A program made the translations under genes and the position numbers. From Chlorobium sp. (GTDB taxonomy: Bacteria; Bacteroidota; Chlorobiia; Chlorobiales; Chlorobiaceae): DNA of 64,000 nucleotides. The notes beneath the pieces were generated by a model. That model searched no databases and was not told the DNA's origin. It saw nothing but the letters and a program-made list of their open reading frames with translations. Positions 9,443 to 18,274 of the stretch are shown here, piece after piece. The stretch is taken from contig SZXV01000007.1 in assembly GCA_005862225.1 (NCBI GenBank), forward strand, positions 16,226 through 80,225, written 5' to 3'. Each line of letters starts with the position of its first letter. Positions within the stretch are counted from its first letter, which is position 1.

Positions 9443-10573
9443 TTGAAACCAATTTTTGTTTTTTTAGCTTCTGCAATTATTCTTGCGGCCTTGGCCATAG
9501 CATATCCAGATGTGCTTTTGAACCCCGGAAAGCTCACGAAAGGCCATCAGGCGCTGAGCAAAGATTGTCTGGCTTGCCACACACCATTTCGAAGCATCAC
9601 GTCAGTCCAGTGTATCAGTTGTCATAAACAGGGAGAAATTGGCCTGAAAACTGTCGCAGGTGTTACGATCATAAAGAATAACAGCAAGGCTCTTTTTCAT
9701 AAAGGCCTTGCCGAAAACTCATGTATTGATTGCCATACTGATCACAAAGGTACGGTCACCAATGATCCTGCCAAACCTTTCCGGCATGCATCGCTTTCTG
9801 CTCAACTCAGGAACGACTGCATTGCCTGTCATAACAATCAAAAACCGGCAGATACCCTGCATCAATTTGCAAAAGGGAATTGTTCTGAATGCCATCAAAC
9901 CACAAAATGGAAACCTGCAACATTTGATCACAAGAATCTTGCTGCTTCCGATCGAAAGCAGTGCATCACCTGCCACAAAACCGACCGGCCAAATGACCAA
10001 CTGCATCAGAGCGTCTCGACAAACTGCGGAGAATGCCATCGCACCAGCACATGGAAACCGGCAACGTTTGATCACAAAAATCTTTCTGCTTTACGCGGAA
10101 AACAATGCGTCAGTTGCCACAAGAGCGACCGGCCAAATGACCGACTGCACCAGAGCCTCTCTGCAAGCTGCTCTGAATGCCATCTGACCAGCAAATGGAA
10201 ACCGGCAACATTCGATCATAAAAAGTATACCGCTTCAAGCGGAAAACAATGTATCAGTTGCCACAAGGCTGATCAGCCCGCTGACGATCTGCACCGTCAG
10301 TCGCAGGCGAGCTGCGGAACATGCCATAGCACTTCCCGTTGGGAACCCGCTACGTTTAATCATAGCCGGTATTTCAGACTCGACGGTGATCACAGGGCCA
10401 GTTGCAAAACATGCCACACCGATCCCGGCAATTACAAAAAATATACCTGTTACAACTGCCATGAACACTCTCAATCCAATATTGCCGCCGAGCATCGTGA
10501 AGAGGGAATCTACAATTACCAGAACTGCATGAAATGCCATCGCAACGGCAGGGCGGAGGAGGAAAATGATTAG
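9443..10573 (+). CDS. 14-haem c-type cytochrome with 48-residue tandem repeats
   Basis: A 376-residue exported protein. I chose the TTG at 9443 because GGAGGT lies at 9431-9436, six bases upstream, and the frame then begins with a signal-anchor helix (KPIFVFLASAIILAALAIAY). Fourteen CxxCH motifs are present (CLACH, CISCH, CIDCH, CIACH, CSECH, CITCH, CGECH, CVSCH, CSECH, CISCH, CGTCH, CKTCH, CYNCH, CMKCH). The middle is built from three to four copies of a 48-residue unit with two haems each, containing WKPATFDHK and DRPNDxLHQS. The 144-base unit is also repeated at DNA level. Periplasmic electron transfer is the natural role, with the upstream membrane protein as redox partner. Confidence 0.85.
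   Translation: MKPIFVFLASAIILAALAIAYPDVLLNPGKLTKGHQALSKDCLACHTPFRSITSVQCISCHKQGEIGLKTVAGVTIIKNNSKALFHKGLAENSCIDCHTDHKGTVTNDPAKPFRHASLSAQLRNDCIACHNNQKPADTLHQFAKGNCSECHQTTKWKPATFDHKNLAASDRKQCITCHKTDRPNDQLHQSVSTNCGECHRTSTWKPATFDHKNLSALRGKQCVSCHKSDRPNDRLHQSLSASCSECHLTSKWKPATFDHKKYTASSGKQCISCHKADQPADDLHRQSQASCGTCHSTSRWEPATFNHSRYFRLDGDHRASCKTCHTDPGNYKKYTCYNCHEHSQSNIAAEHREEGIYNYQNCMKCHRNGRAEEEND
9887..10355 (+). repeat. Tandem 144-base coding repeat inside the multihaem cytochrome
   Basis: Units starting at the ECH haem motif recur every 144 bases (48 residues): CSECH...KWKPATFDHKN, CGECH...TWKPATFDHKN, CSECH...KWKPATFDHKK, and a shorter, more diverged CGTCH...RWEPATFNHS. The first three share long identical stretches, which suggests recent duplication or homogenisation by recombination. 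Copy number may vary between strains. Confidence 0.75.
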
Positions 10574-10762
10574 TCTTTCCCTGATGAAGAGACGCTGAAA
10601 CGAAGAGAGTGTGCGTGACAAGTCATGGTTTCAACAGTAATTGATTTCCAATACTTCCGGGGTGAAGGTTCATTTATTGCAGAGTGATGCTTATATTGTG
10701 CCGTTCAGATCGTGGCTATGTGTGCAGATCTGTTTTTGCCCCACTCTTAATCCCTGGCCATT

Positions 10763-11008
10763 ATGCCTGAAGATCATTCGCTACCGCCTCAGAAACCAAT
10801 AACCCTCCCAGAACTACCCTCAGGTTCTGCATTACTGGCACCGGTCCTTGGCATCCCTCTTGTTATGCATGCCCTGACAGGTGCTGCTTTTGGTGCGTTA
10901 ACCTTTGGAGTGGGAGCTCTCGTTGTTGGACTGGCCAAAAAAAAACTTCTCAAAACTCCCGTTCAGCCGCCCTCCAAAAGCCCTGAAGCTCCTGAAACAC
11001 CGATATGA
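10763..11008 (+). CDS. Small membrane protein of unknown function
   Basis: An 81-residue protein with a proline-rich N-terminus, one long hydrophobic, glycine-rich segment (around residues 24-60, GAAFGALTFGVGALVVGLAK) and a proline-rich C-terminus. Its stop overlaps the start of the Nudix gene (ATGA at 11005-11008), so the two are co-translated. I do not recognise a family. Confidence 0.55.
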   Translation: MPEDHSLPPQKPITLPELPSGSALLAPVLGIPLVMHALTGAAFGALTFGVGALVVGLAKKKLLKTPVQPPSKSPEAPETPI

Positions 11009-11403
11009 GACACCTTGGCGCCAGTATCATTTTTTATAACCGTTCTGAACAGGTCTTGCTGGTTCTGAGAGATAACATTCCAACCATTCCCTACCCAAAC
11101 CTCTGGAACTTACCTGGTGGACATATTGAAGAAGATGAAGCCGCTGAAGAGTGTATTGTCAGAGAGATGTTTGAGGAAATCGAAATCAATGTGGTGGGAT
11201 GCAAACTTTTCCGTGTTTATGAATTTTCAGATCGCACGGAGTATGTCTTTGTGAAAGAGGAAAATTTTGACCTCAAAAACATTACCCTGCATGAGGGACA
11301 GAGACTCCAGTGGTTTACCAGGAATGAAGCCGGGCAAGCGGAACTTGCACACGGCTTCAAAGAGGTTCTTGATGACTATTTCAAGAGTCTCCCTGGAAAA
11401 TAA
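11005..11403 (+). CDS. Nudix hydrolase
   Basis: A 132-residue protein, the normal length for a one-domain Nudix enzyme that cleaves nucleoside-diphosphate-linked substrates. The Nudix box is seen as GHIEEDEAAEECIVREMFEE around residues 39-58. The glycine expected after EE is replaced (EEIEI), a minor deviation, while the catalytic RExxEE core is intact. NLWNLPGG precedes the box, as is usual. It starts inside the stop codon of the upstream small membrane protein gene and converges on trxB with a 16-base gap. The substrate cannot be read from sequence. Confidence 0.85.
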   Translation: MRHLGASIIFYNRSEQVLLVLRDNIPTIPYPNLWNLPGGHIEEDEAAEECIVREMFEEIEINVVGCKLFRVYEFSDRTEYVFVKEENFDLKNITLHEGQRLQWFTRNEAGQAELAHGFKEVLDDYFKSLPGK

Positions 11404-11419
11404 GGGCATGAGCCGCTGC

Positions 11420-12355
11420 TCAACGTATCGTTTCAAGAAAACGCTCAGCATCAACGGCCGCCATACAACCTGTACCAACTGCTGTAACGGCCTGACGGTA
11501 AGAAAAGTCCTGAACATCTCCGCAGGCAAAAACTCCAGGAACATTGGTTTCTGTTGATGATTTTTTGGTTTTAATATAGCCATAGTCATCAAGGTCAAGC
11601 TGATCCTTGAACAAGCCGGCATTTGGCGCATGACCGATAGCCAGAAAAACACCATCACAGGCATGTTCTGAAACTTCACCCGTCAACACATTCTTCAACC
11701 TTATTCCCGTTACCTTTTGGCCATCACCAAGAATTTCGTCAATAACCTCATTCAGCATCATACTGATTTTCGGATTTTTTCTGGTTCGAAGGCTCATGAT
11801 TTTTGACGACCGAAACTCTTCTCGACGATGCACAAGGGTCACATGAGAAGCAAATTTGGTCAGATAAAGAGCCTCCTCCATTGCAGTATCACCCCCACCA
11901 ACAACAAAAACATGGCAGTCACGGAAGAAAAAACCGTCACAGGTTGCACAAGCCGAAACTCCTTTGCCACGATAACGTGCTTCTGACTCAATACCAAGCC
12001 ATTTGGCATTTGCACCGGTTGCCACAATAAGAGCATGAGTTAAAAATTCACGACCATCATCAAGCGTCAGGCAGAACGGTCTTCTTGAAAGATCAACTTC
12101 TGTCACACTCCCACTGACAAACTCAGCATCAAATTTGGCAGCCTGATCACGCATTTTAGCCATCAGCTCCGGTCCGCGTATCCCTTCAGGAAAACCTGGA
12201 AAATTCTCGATCTCCGTCGTGATCATAAGCTGACCACCTGGCTGAAAACCCTCAATAACAAGAGGTTTGAGATTTGCCCGCCCCGTGTAAATGGCCGCCG
12301 TATAACCAGCCGGGCCGGTCCCCATAATAACGATGTCACGTACGTTACTCTCCAT
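11420..12355 (-). CDS. trxB: Thioredoxin-disulfide reductase
   Basis: A 311-residue flavoprotein that uses NADPH to reduce thioredoxin. The FAD-binding GTGPAGYTAAIY is at residues 12-23. The redox-active CATC is at residues 136-139 in the context ACATCDGFFF. The NADPH-binding VVGGGDTAMEEA and the C-terminal FAD motif GVFACGDVQD follow. The length and order are those of low-molecular-weight bacterial TrxB. It lies just downstream of trxA on the same strand with a hairpin between them, so the substrate and the enzyme are encoded together. Cytosolic. Confidence 0.95.
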   Translation of the reverse strand: MESNVRDIVIMGTGPAGYTAAIYTGRANLKPLVIEGFQPGGQLMITTEIENFPGFPEGIRGPELMAKMRDQAAKFDAEFVSGSVTEVDLSRRPFCLTLDDGREFLTHALIVATGANAKWLGIESEARYRGKGVSACATCDGFFFRDCHVFVVGGGDTAMEEALYLTKFASHVTLVHRREEFRSSKIMSLRTRKNPKISMMLNEVIDEILGDGQKVTGIRLKNVLTGEVSEHACDGVFLAIGHAPNAGLFKDQLDLDDYGYIKTKKSSTETNVPGVFACGDVQDFSYRQAVTAVGTGCMAAVDAERFLETIR

Positions 12356-12369
12356 GATGATTGCCGGGA

Positions 12370-12425
12370 TGAGATTAAAAAAAAATAAAGGAAAGTTTAT
12401 CCCGACACAGAGAGGTCGGGATAAC
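12370..12425 (-). terminator. Hairpin between trxA and trxB
   Basis: TTATCCCGAC (12397-12406) pairs perfectly with GTCGGGATAA (12415-12424) across an 8-base loop. On the minus strand it is followed, after a short gap, by a long T-rich tract (complement of the A run at 12377-12385). It sits after the trxA stop and before trxB, so it may end or attenuate trxA transcripts. Confidence 0.55.
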
Positions 12426-12446
12426 AGGATTGGTGATACTACACTA

Positions 12447-12770
12447 TCAGATGTACTGGTCTATTTTCTTTGCGATTGCATTCTTCGGCTGGGCGCCAAC
12501 AATCTGATCAACAACCTGACCATTCTTGAAAATGAGCAGCGAAGGAATACTTCTGATACCATACTGGGCAGCAGTATTCGGGTTCTCGTCAACATTAACT
12601 TTTGCTATAACAGCCTTGCCTTCATAATCACCGGCAAGTTCATCGATAACAGGGCCAAGCATCATGCACGGGCCACACCAGGCTGCCCAGAAATCAACCA
12701 GAGCCACCTTATCAGATTCAAGAATCTCAGCCTTGAAATTCTTGTCAGTTGCCACAAGATATGCACTCAT
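12447..12770 (-). CDS. trxA: Thioredoxin
   Basis: A 107-residue protein of standard thioredoxin length. The active site WCGPC is at residues 31-35 within VDFWAAWCGPC, and the conserved cis-proline segment RSIPSLLIF follows around residue 73. It is the cytosolic dithiol donor reduced by the TrxB encoded just downstream. In green sulfur bacteria thioredoxin also serves ribonucleotide reductase and redox control. That last point is general family knowledge and is not shown by this sequence. Confidence 0.95.
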   Translation of the reverse strand: MSAYLVATDKNFKAEILESDKVALVDFWAAWCGPCMMLGPVIDELAGDYEGKAVIAKVNVDENPNTAAQYGIRSIPSLLIFKNGQVVDQIVGAQPKNAIAKKIDQYI

Positions 12771-12883
12771 TGTATTATATACCAGTTTAAATTAATGAAT
12801 AGTATCAACGGGAAATTATATTTAGCCAGCTTATAAAGTAATAAAAAAATCAATAAATCAATCGAACAGCCAAGAAATCCTCA

Positions 12884-14437
12884 TTATAAACAAGCTTTTT
12901 CAGGGCTGCTTCGTAAAGCGAAACGACGCTTTTTATATTTTGGATCGGTCATCCGTTCAAGAGCGCTAATAAACTGCATGAGAAGCCACGACAGAAGAAA
13001 ATAGAGCATTGCCACCATCACCAGCGGAAAAAAGGCGTCAAACGTACGACTTCGAATAATATCGCTCGCCTTGGTCAAATCCTGAACCGCGATGTAACCA
13101 ACGATTGACGTCATTTTAACCAGCGAGATAAATTCTCCCTTATAAACCGGAAGAATACGTTGGACTGTCTGTGGCAAAACAATATAAAGAAATGTCTTAA
13201 CCTTGCTGAATCCCATGGCAATTCCAGCCTCACTCTGCCCCTTGTCTATGCTTTCAACCCCGCTTCTGAAGATTTCGGCCACATAGGCAGCAAAGTTCAT
13301 CCCAAAAGCAACAACAGCAACCAGCACCGGATCAATATTGACTGAGGCAAAAACAACATAAAAGATAAGCATCAAAAAGACCAGCACCGGAGTGCCCCGC
13401 AAAAGAGAGATATAGAGTTTAGCCGGCATATTCAGGAGGAGGCTTTGCGACATCCTCATAAAACAGACAACTCCGCCAAGCAGCGTTCCGAAAATTGTGG
13501 AGAGCACAGAGATGAGGAGGGTTGTTTTAAGTCCATCCAGAATCAAAAGATACCGATTTTCCTGTATAAGGTTGCTCTGAAAACTGCTGGCAAGCCCCTT
13601 CAAAAAAAGCGAAACACCACCATTGCCGTCGCCCCCTGAACCCGCTGCTGCATGACGAGCTTTTTTAACCAGCATCACCTGGGGGTTGACGAAGTAAGGC
13701 TGTGAAAAATTAACCGATTTTCTGCGCTCCGGCGTCGCAGACATACCGGAAACAATCACGTCAATCTTGCCGGATTTAAGAGCCGGAATGAGCGCCATGA
13801 ACTTCATATTGTAAAATTCGACCGGTCGATTGAGTCCGGCGCCAAGAAGACGAGCCAGCTCTCCATCAAATCCGGTTACCCTCCCATGTTTATCAACAAA
13901 ACTTATCGGCTCACGTGTTGCGCACACGCCCACTTTTAAAGGATCACCAACGCTTGACAGCTCAATCGTTCTCTCCTCATAAGGGCTCAAATCCGATTTC
14001 AACCAGCGCATCTTCATCTCCTTCAACGCACCATCAGCCTTGAGTTCTCCGATAATGGCATTGATCTTTGCAAGCAACGCATCATCACCCTTTCTTGCGA
14101 CCGCACAAGTCTCCTCATCTTTGAGTGACTCCGGAAGAGACCACAACTCCTGATTCTTCTTCGACACCTGAATCGCCGTTGTGGAAAGTGTGACAATCGC
14201 ATCAAGTTGACCGGCTTTAAGAGCCGCAACGGCATCCATGACATCATCAAAACGCTGTATCTTCGCCTGGGGAAATCTGGCAACAGCAAGAGCTTCGCCG
14301 GTCGTCCCTGTCATCACGCCGATTTTTGCATCTCGTGCATCATCAAGGGTTGTAATGACCGTGTCGGACTTGCCACAACCGACAAACAGCGTCACAAGCA
14401 TCAATAACGCAACAACCAACAGTCGATTTTGTCTCAT
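12884..14437 (-). CDS. Fused substrate-binding/permease protein of a polar amino-acid ABC transporter
   Basis: A 517-residue single chain. It opens with a lipoprotein-like signal (VTLFVGCGKSD, Cys near 21). Next come a partial periplasmic-binding domain (residues about 25-140), a second complete SBP_bac_3 domain beginning LKVGVCATREPISFVDKHG (about 155-265), and a five-helix BPD_transp_1 permease domain (about 290-500) with a membrane-loop segment FGMNFAAYVAEIFRSGVESI typical of HisM/GlnP permeases. A matching ATPase gene is not adjacent. Glutamine/arginine-type substrates are likely from the family, but the exact ligand is unknown. Confidence 0.85.
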   Translation of the reverse strand: MRQNRLLVVALLMLVTLFVGCGKSDTVITTLDDARDAKIGVMTGTTGEALAVARFPQAKIQRFDDVMDAVAALKAGQLDAIVTLSTTAIQVSKKNQELWSLPESLKDEETCAVARKGDDALLAKINAIIGELKADGALKEMKMRWLKSDLSPYEERTIELSSVGDPLKVGVCATREPISFVDKHGRVTGFDGELARLLGAGLNRPVEFYNMKFMALIPALKSGKIDVIVSGMSATPERRKSVNFSQPYFVNPQVMLVKKARHAAAGSGGDGNGGVSLFLKGLASSFQSNLIQENRYLLILDGLKTTLLISVLSTIFGTLLGGVVCFMRMSQSLLLNMPAKLYISLLRGTPVLVFLMLIFYVVFASVNIDPVLVAVVAFGMNFAAYVAEIFRSGVESIDKGQSEAGIAMGFSKVKTFLYIVLPQTVQRILPVYKGEFISLVKMTSIVGYIAVQDLTKASDIIRSRTFDAFFPLVMVAMLYFLLSWLLMQFISALERMTDPKYKKRRFALRSSPEKACL

Positions 14438-14466
14438 CTGCCTTCAGTTTTGTGCAAGAAAACGTT

Positions 14467-17400
14467 TTACCCGGAAATCCTCACATTGTCAGGCCCAAGA
14501 ATTTCTTCAAGCTTTGCAATCGTACTCTCACCGGCATCAATTGGAGTGCTGCGCGCAAAAATCGTTATTGTTTCAATATTTTCTCCTGACTGCGCTTTGA
14601 CCTCAAATTCAACCGGAGTGCCACCCTTGTTTGAGTCAAATACTTTTTTGACCTTGCCAAGCTTTTCCATCTGAACCTGATCATCCGCATCCACTTTAAG
14701 AATAATTTTTTTGACAAGGTTCTGTCTGACCTTTTTTATCGGCACCACATCCCGCACAAGCAGTTTCAGCATTCCGCCGCTGACCTCTCCTTCCGCAACC
14801 AGCATCAACACCTCCTCAGGCTTTATAAGATGGCCGCACTGTTCGTACAGGCTGGCAAATACCGTAAAATCAGCCTTGCCCGTAAAGTCCTCAATACAAC
14901 CAAAAAGCATCTGCTTGCCTTTCTTGTCCTGATGATGCTTCACAGACACAATAACACCGATAACCTTATACTGCTTGGCGGCAACCACCTCCTTTGCATT
15001 GAGCTGAAGCGTCGTAAAGGCCTGCCAGTCGCGACGCCATGACTCAAGCGGATGATGGCTCAAATAAAATCCAACCAGTTTCTTTTCATGGAGAAGCTTT
15101 TCAGCTTCAGGCATCATTTCAGCAGCATCCATATCCGGATAGTGAGACTCTTCAAACTCCGCTCCATCTTCAGCAGAAAAAAAGCCGCACTGCCCAAGTG
15201 TCACCGAACGGTTCTGCATCTGTCCAAACTTGATGGCCTTGTCAACATTGGCCAGCAGTTTTGCCCGATGGCGGTCAATTTCGTCGAATGCCCCTGAAAG
15301 AATCAGACACTCAAGCGCCTTGCGATTCATCACCCTCAGATCGACCGACACGGCAAGATCAAAAAGATTGACAAAATCACGCTTTCTGCGAAGTCTTGAC
15401 GTAACCACTGCTCTTGCTGCTCCACCAACCTGCTTGATGGCACTCAGCCCCACGCGGATATATGATCGACCTTTAAAATCCTCAACAGAAAACAGCGCGT
15501 CACTTTTGTTGATTGAGGGCGGCAAGGTTGCTATACCAAAACTTTTTGCCTCGTCGGTCAAATGCTTCATCCGTTCAATATCACCAATTTCACTGTTCAG
15601 TACCGCCGTCACAAACTCAATGGTGTAATGAGCCTTGAGATAGCCCGTCCAATAGGCAAGTACCCCGTAAGCCGCCGAGTGACTTTTGTTGAAACCATAA
15701 CCGGCAAACTCAGCCATAAGCTCAAAAACTCGTGTTGCAAGCGTATCGTGAACACTCTGCTGAACAGCTCCCTTAACAAAATCAGCCTTGTATTTCTCCA
15801 TAATCTCAGGCTTCTTTTTGCCCATGGCCTTGCGCAGATTATCCGCCTTGGCCAGCGAAAATCCGCCCATCACCTGAGATATCTGCATCACCTGCTCCTG
15901 ATAGACTATTACGCCATAGGTCTCCTTCAGAATCTCTTCAAGCATCGGATGCATATAGTCAATTGCCTCCCGGCCATGCTTGCGGTCAACAAAAAGATCC
16001 ACAGCATTGCGCCGCTCATCAATCTTTGCATTGAGCGCCCCCGGACGATAGAGTGCGCTCATGGCAATGATATCGCCGATCTGTGTCGGTTGCAGGCGGG
16101 TCATATAACTCTGCATACCAGACGATTCAAACTGGAAAATACCGGCCATCTTGCCTTCCTGAAAAATTTTGAAGGTCTTCCGGTCATTCATGGGGACTTT
16201 TTCAAGCTCAATATCAACATCATGCCGACGCTTGATCATCTTGAGCGTCTCATCAATAACAGCAAGGGTTTCAAGACCGAGATAGTCAATCTTGAGCAGG
16301 CCGGCAGTTTCGATCCAGTTCTTGTCAAACTGGGTTACAACCTGCTTTTCATCATTTCCATCGGCACTCTTTGCCTTGACGTGCTCAGGTTCATCAAGAT
16401 CAAACTCATCAGCAAATTTTCGAACCTCAGTTTCAATCTTGTTGGAAACATAAAGTGGAACCTGCTCTTCAAGCGGCCCGTCAGTAATAACCACTGCACC
16501 GGCGTGCATTGAGACGTTTCGCGCCCGTCCCTCCAGAGCCTGGGCAGAGACCATCAGCTCACGAAGCTCGGGCGAACTTTCAGCAAACTGTTTCAGCTCC
16601 CTTGACTCACTAAGCGCTTTTTCAAGCGTAATGCCTGCCTTTACCGGCACAAGCTTGGCAAGTTTGTCCACCAGTGAAAGCGGAACCTCAAGCACCCGAC
16701 CAGCATCACGAATTGCCGCCTTGGCGCCAAACGTACCAATAGCAATAACTTTCGCAACACTCTCGGTGCCATACTTTTCAACCGTATATTCAAGAACCTT
16801 CTGCTTGCCGACCGGAGTAAAATCGATATCAATATCAGGCATGGAGGAGCGCTCCGGATTAAGAAAACGCTCAAAAAGCAGTTTATACTTCAGTGGATCA
16901 ATTCTTGTGATTCCGGTAAGATAGGCGACAATGCTTCCTGCCGCCGATCCACGGCCAGGGCCAACCGAATAGCCCAGACGCCGGGACGCCGCAATAAGAT
17001 CACTGACAATAAGAAAATAGGAGCTGAACCCCATCTTTTCGATCACTCCAAGCTCAAGCTCTATTCTCGACCTCACATCCTCGGCACTAATCCCGTCAGA
17101 GGCAGAATCAGCATACCGCTCCTTCACCCCCTCCCATGTCAGATGACGGAGATAGGAAAACTCGTTGTCAAACCCCTCCGGAAGAGGAAAGTGTGGAAGA
17201 ACCGGCTCTTTATCGCCAAAACTGTAGGAACATTTTTCTGCGATAAGCAGCGTGTTGCTCAACTCTCCATTTGCATCAGTGAAAAGCGCACTCATCTCCT
17301 CAGATGACTTCAGATAATGATCGCTTCCGCCAAGCGCCAGCAAATGCTGATTGGAGAGTTTTTCCTTGGTTCGGTTGGCAACCATGGCCCGATAGCAACC

Positions 17401-18036
17401 GGCATCCTTTCGTTCAAGATAATGGACGTTATTGGTGGCAACCAGTTCAATCGAAAATTTTTCTGCCAGAGCAATAATCTGCTCATTCAGCTTGTCATCA
17501 AACGGGGTAGAGTGCCGTTGCAGTTCCAGATAAAAGTTATCGCCAAAAATCTCCTGATAGTAAGCTGTGAAGGTTTCAGCCTCATCAATGGATCCAGCAA
17601 GAAGCGCCCTGCCGATTCTCCCCGACGAGTACGCTGAAAGACAAACAAGACCATCATGACAGCTTTCAAGCAGACGACTTTCAATATGCGGCATTCCATT
17701 GACAAACCCCTCCCTGGCAGCCCTCGACAAAAGAATACAGAGATTGCGATATCCCGCTTCATTTTGAACAAGCACTACCAGCGAAGGCGACACCGGAACA
17801 CGACTGTGCTGGTGCGTATCATTTTCAAGCAGCAGCAGCTCACTGCCGATAACCAGCTTGATGCCAGCATGTTTTGCCTCACTGAACAGCTCCGGCATGT
17901 TGAACATTGCGCAATAATCAGTGACGGCAATACTCTTCATGCCAAACCGAACTGCCGCAGAAAACAACTCATGAGGAAAAATCGGACTACTCTGCATCGA
18001 ATAGTGCGTATGAGTATGTAAATGTATAAAATCCAT
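14467..18036 (-). CDS. dnaE: DNA polymerase III alpha subunit
   Basis: A 1189-residue replicative polymerase of normal DnaE1 length. The PHP domain opens the protein (FIHLHTHTHYSM at residues 3-14). The polymerase core carries GPGRGSAAGSIVAYLTGITR and the catalytic PDIDIDFTPVGKQKVLEY aspartates. GVIVYQEQVMQIS and GYGFNKSHSAAYG are also conserved. A helix-hairpin-helix and an OB-fold (residues about 1000-1090) lie near the C-terminus. It begins on its own leftward transcript with about 240 bases of spacing from the divergent LRR gene. Confidence 0.95.
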   Translation of the reverse strand: MDFIHLHTHTHYSMQSSPIFPHELFSAAVRFGMKSIAVTDYCAMFNMPELFSEAKHAGIKLVIGSELLLLENDTHQHSRVPVSPSLVVLVQNEAGYRNLCILLSRAAREGFVNGMPHIESRLLESCHDGLVCLSAYSSGRIGRALLAGSIDEAETFTAYYQEIFGDNFYLELQRHSTPFDDKLNEQIIALAEKFSIELVATNNVHYLERKDAGCYRAMVANRTKEKLSNQHLLALGGSDHYLKSSEEMSALFTDANGELSNTLLIAEKCSYSFGDKEPVLPHFPLPEGFDNEFSYLRHLTWEGVKERYADSASDGISAEDVRSRIELELGVIEKMGFSSYFLIVSDLIAASRRLGYSVGPGRGSAAGSIVAYLTGITRIDPLKYKLLFERFLNPERSSMPDIDIDFTPVGKQKVLEYTVEKYGTESVAKVIAIGTFGAKAAIRDAGRVLEVPLSLVDKLAKLVPVKAGITLEKALSESRELKQFAESSPELRELMVSAQALEGRARNVSMHAGAVVITDGPLEEQVPLYVSNKIETEVRKFADEFDLDEPEHVKAKSADGNDEKQVVTQFDKNWIETAGLLKIDYLGLETLAVIDETLKMIKRRHDVDIELEKVPMNDRKTFKIFQEGKMAGIFQFESSGMQSYMTRLQPTQIGDIIAMSALYRPGALNAKIDERRNAVDLFVDRKHGREAIDYMHPMLEEILKETYGVIVYQEQVMQISQVMGGFSLAKADNLRKAMGKKKPEIMEKYKADFVKGAVQQSVHDTLATRVFELMAEFAGYGFNKSHSAAYGVLAYWTGYLKAHYTIEFVTAVLNSEIGDIERMKHLTDEAKSFGIATLPPSINKSDALFSVEDFKGRSYIRVGLSAIKQVGGAARAVVTSRLRRKRDFVNLFDLAVSVDLRVMNRKALECLILSGAFDEIDRHRAKLLANVDKAIKFGQMQNRSVTLGQCGFFSAEDGAEFEESHYPDMDAAEMMPEAEKLLHEKKLVGFYLSHHPLESWRRDWQAFTTLQLNAKEVVAAKQYKVIGVIVSVKHHQDKKGKQMLFGCIEDFTGKADFTVFASLYEQCGHLIKPEEVLMLVAEGEVSGGMLKLLVRDVVPIKKVRQNLVKKIILKVDADDQVQMEKLGKVKKVFDSNKGGTPVEFEVKAQSGENIETITIFARSTPIDAGESTIAKLEEILGPDNVRISG

Positions 18037-18274
18037 ATCGATAGAAAACCTTCATCCTTTAAAAAAACAGCAGCGTCATACCATGCGCCAAGAACATAGC
18101 CAGCAAATCAGCAGCGATTTCTGAATTTGAAAATAGTACATTTTTTGCGGATCAAGGGCCGGTATCTCCAATAATGTCAGCCCGCTTTTATGGCAGTAAC
18201 ACTTTTTTTCTTTATTATTTAAATAAATTATATTTACGGGGCATTTTTTCAATGAATCAACCTGCATTACAATT

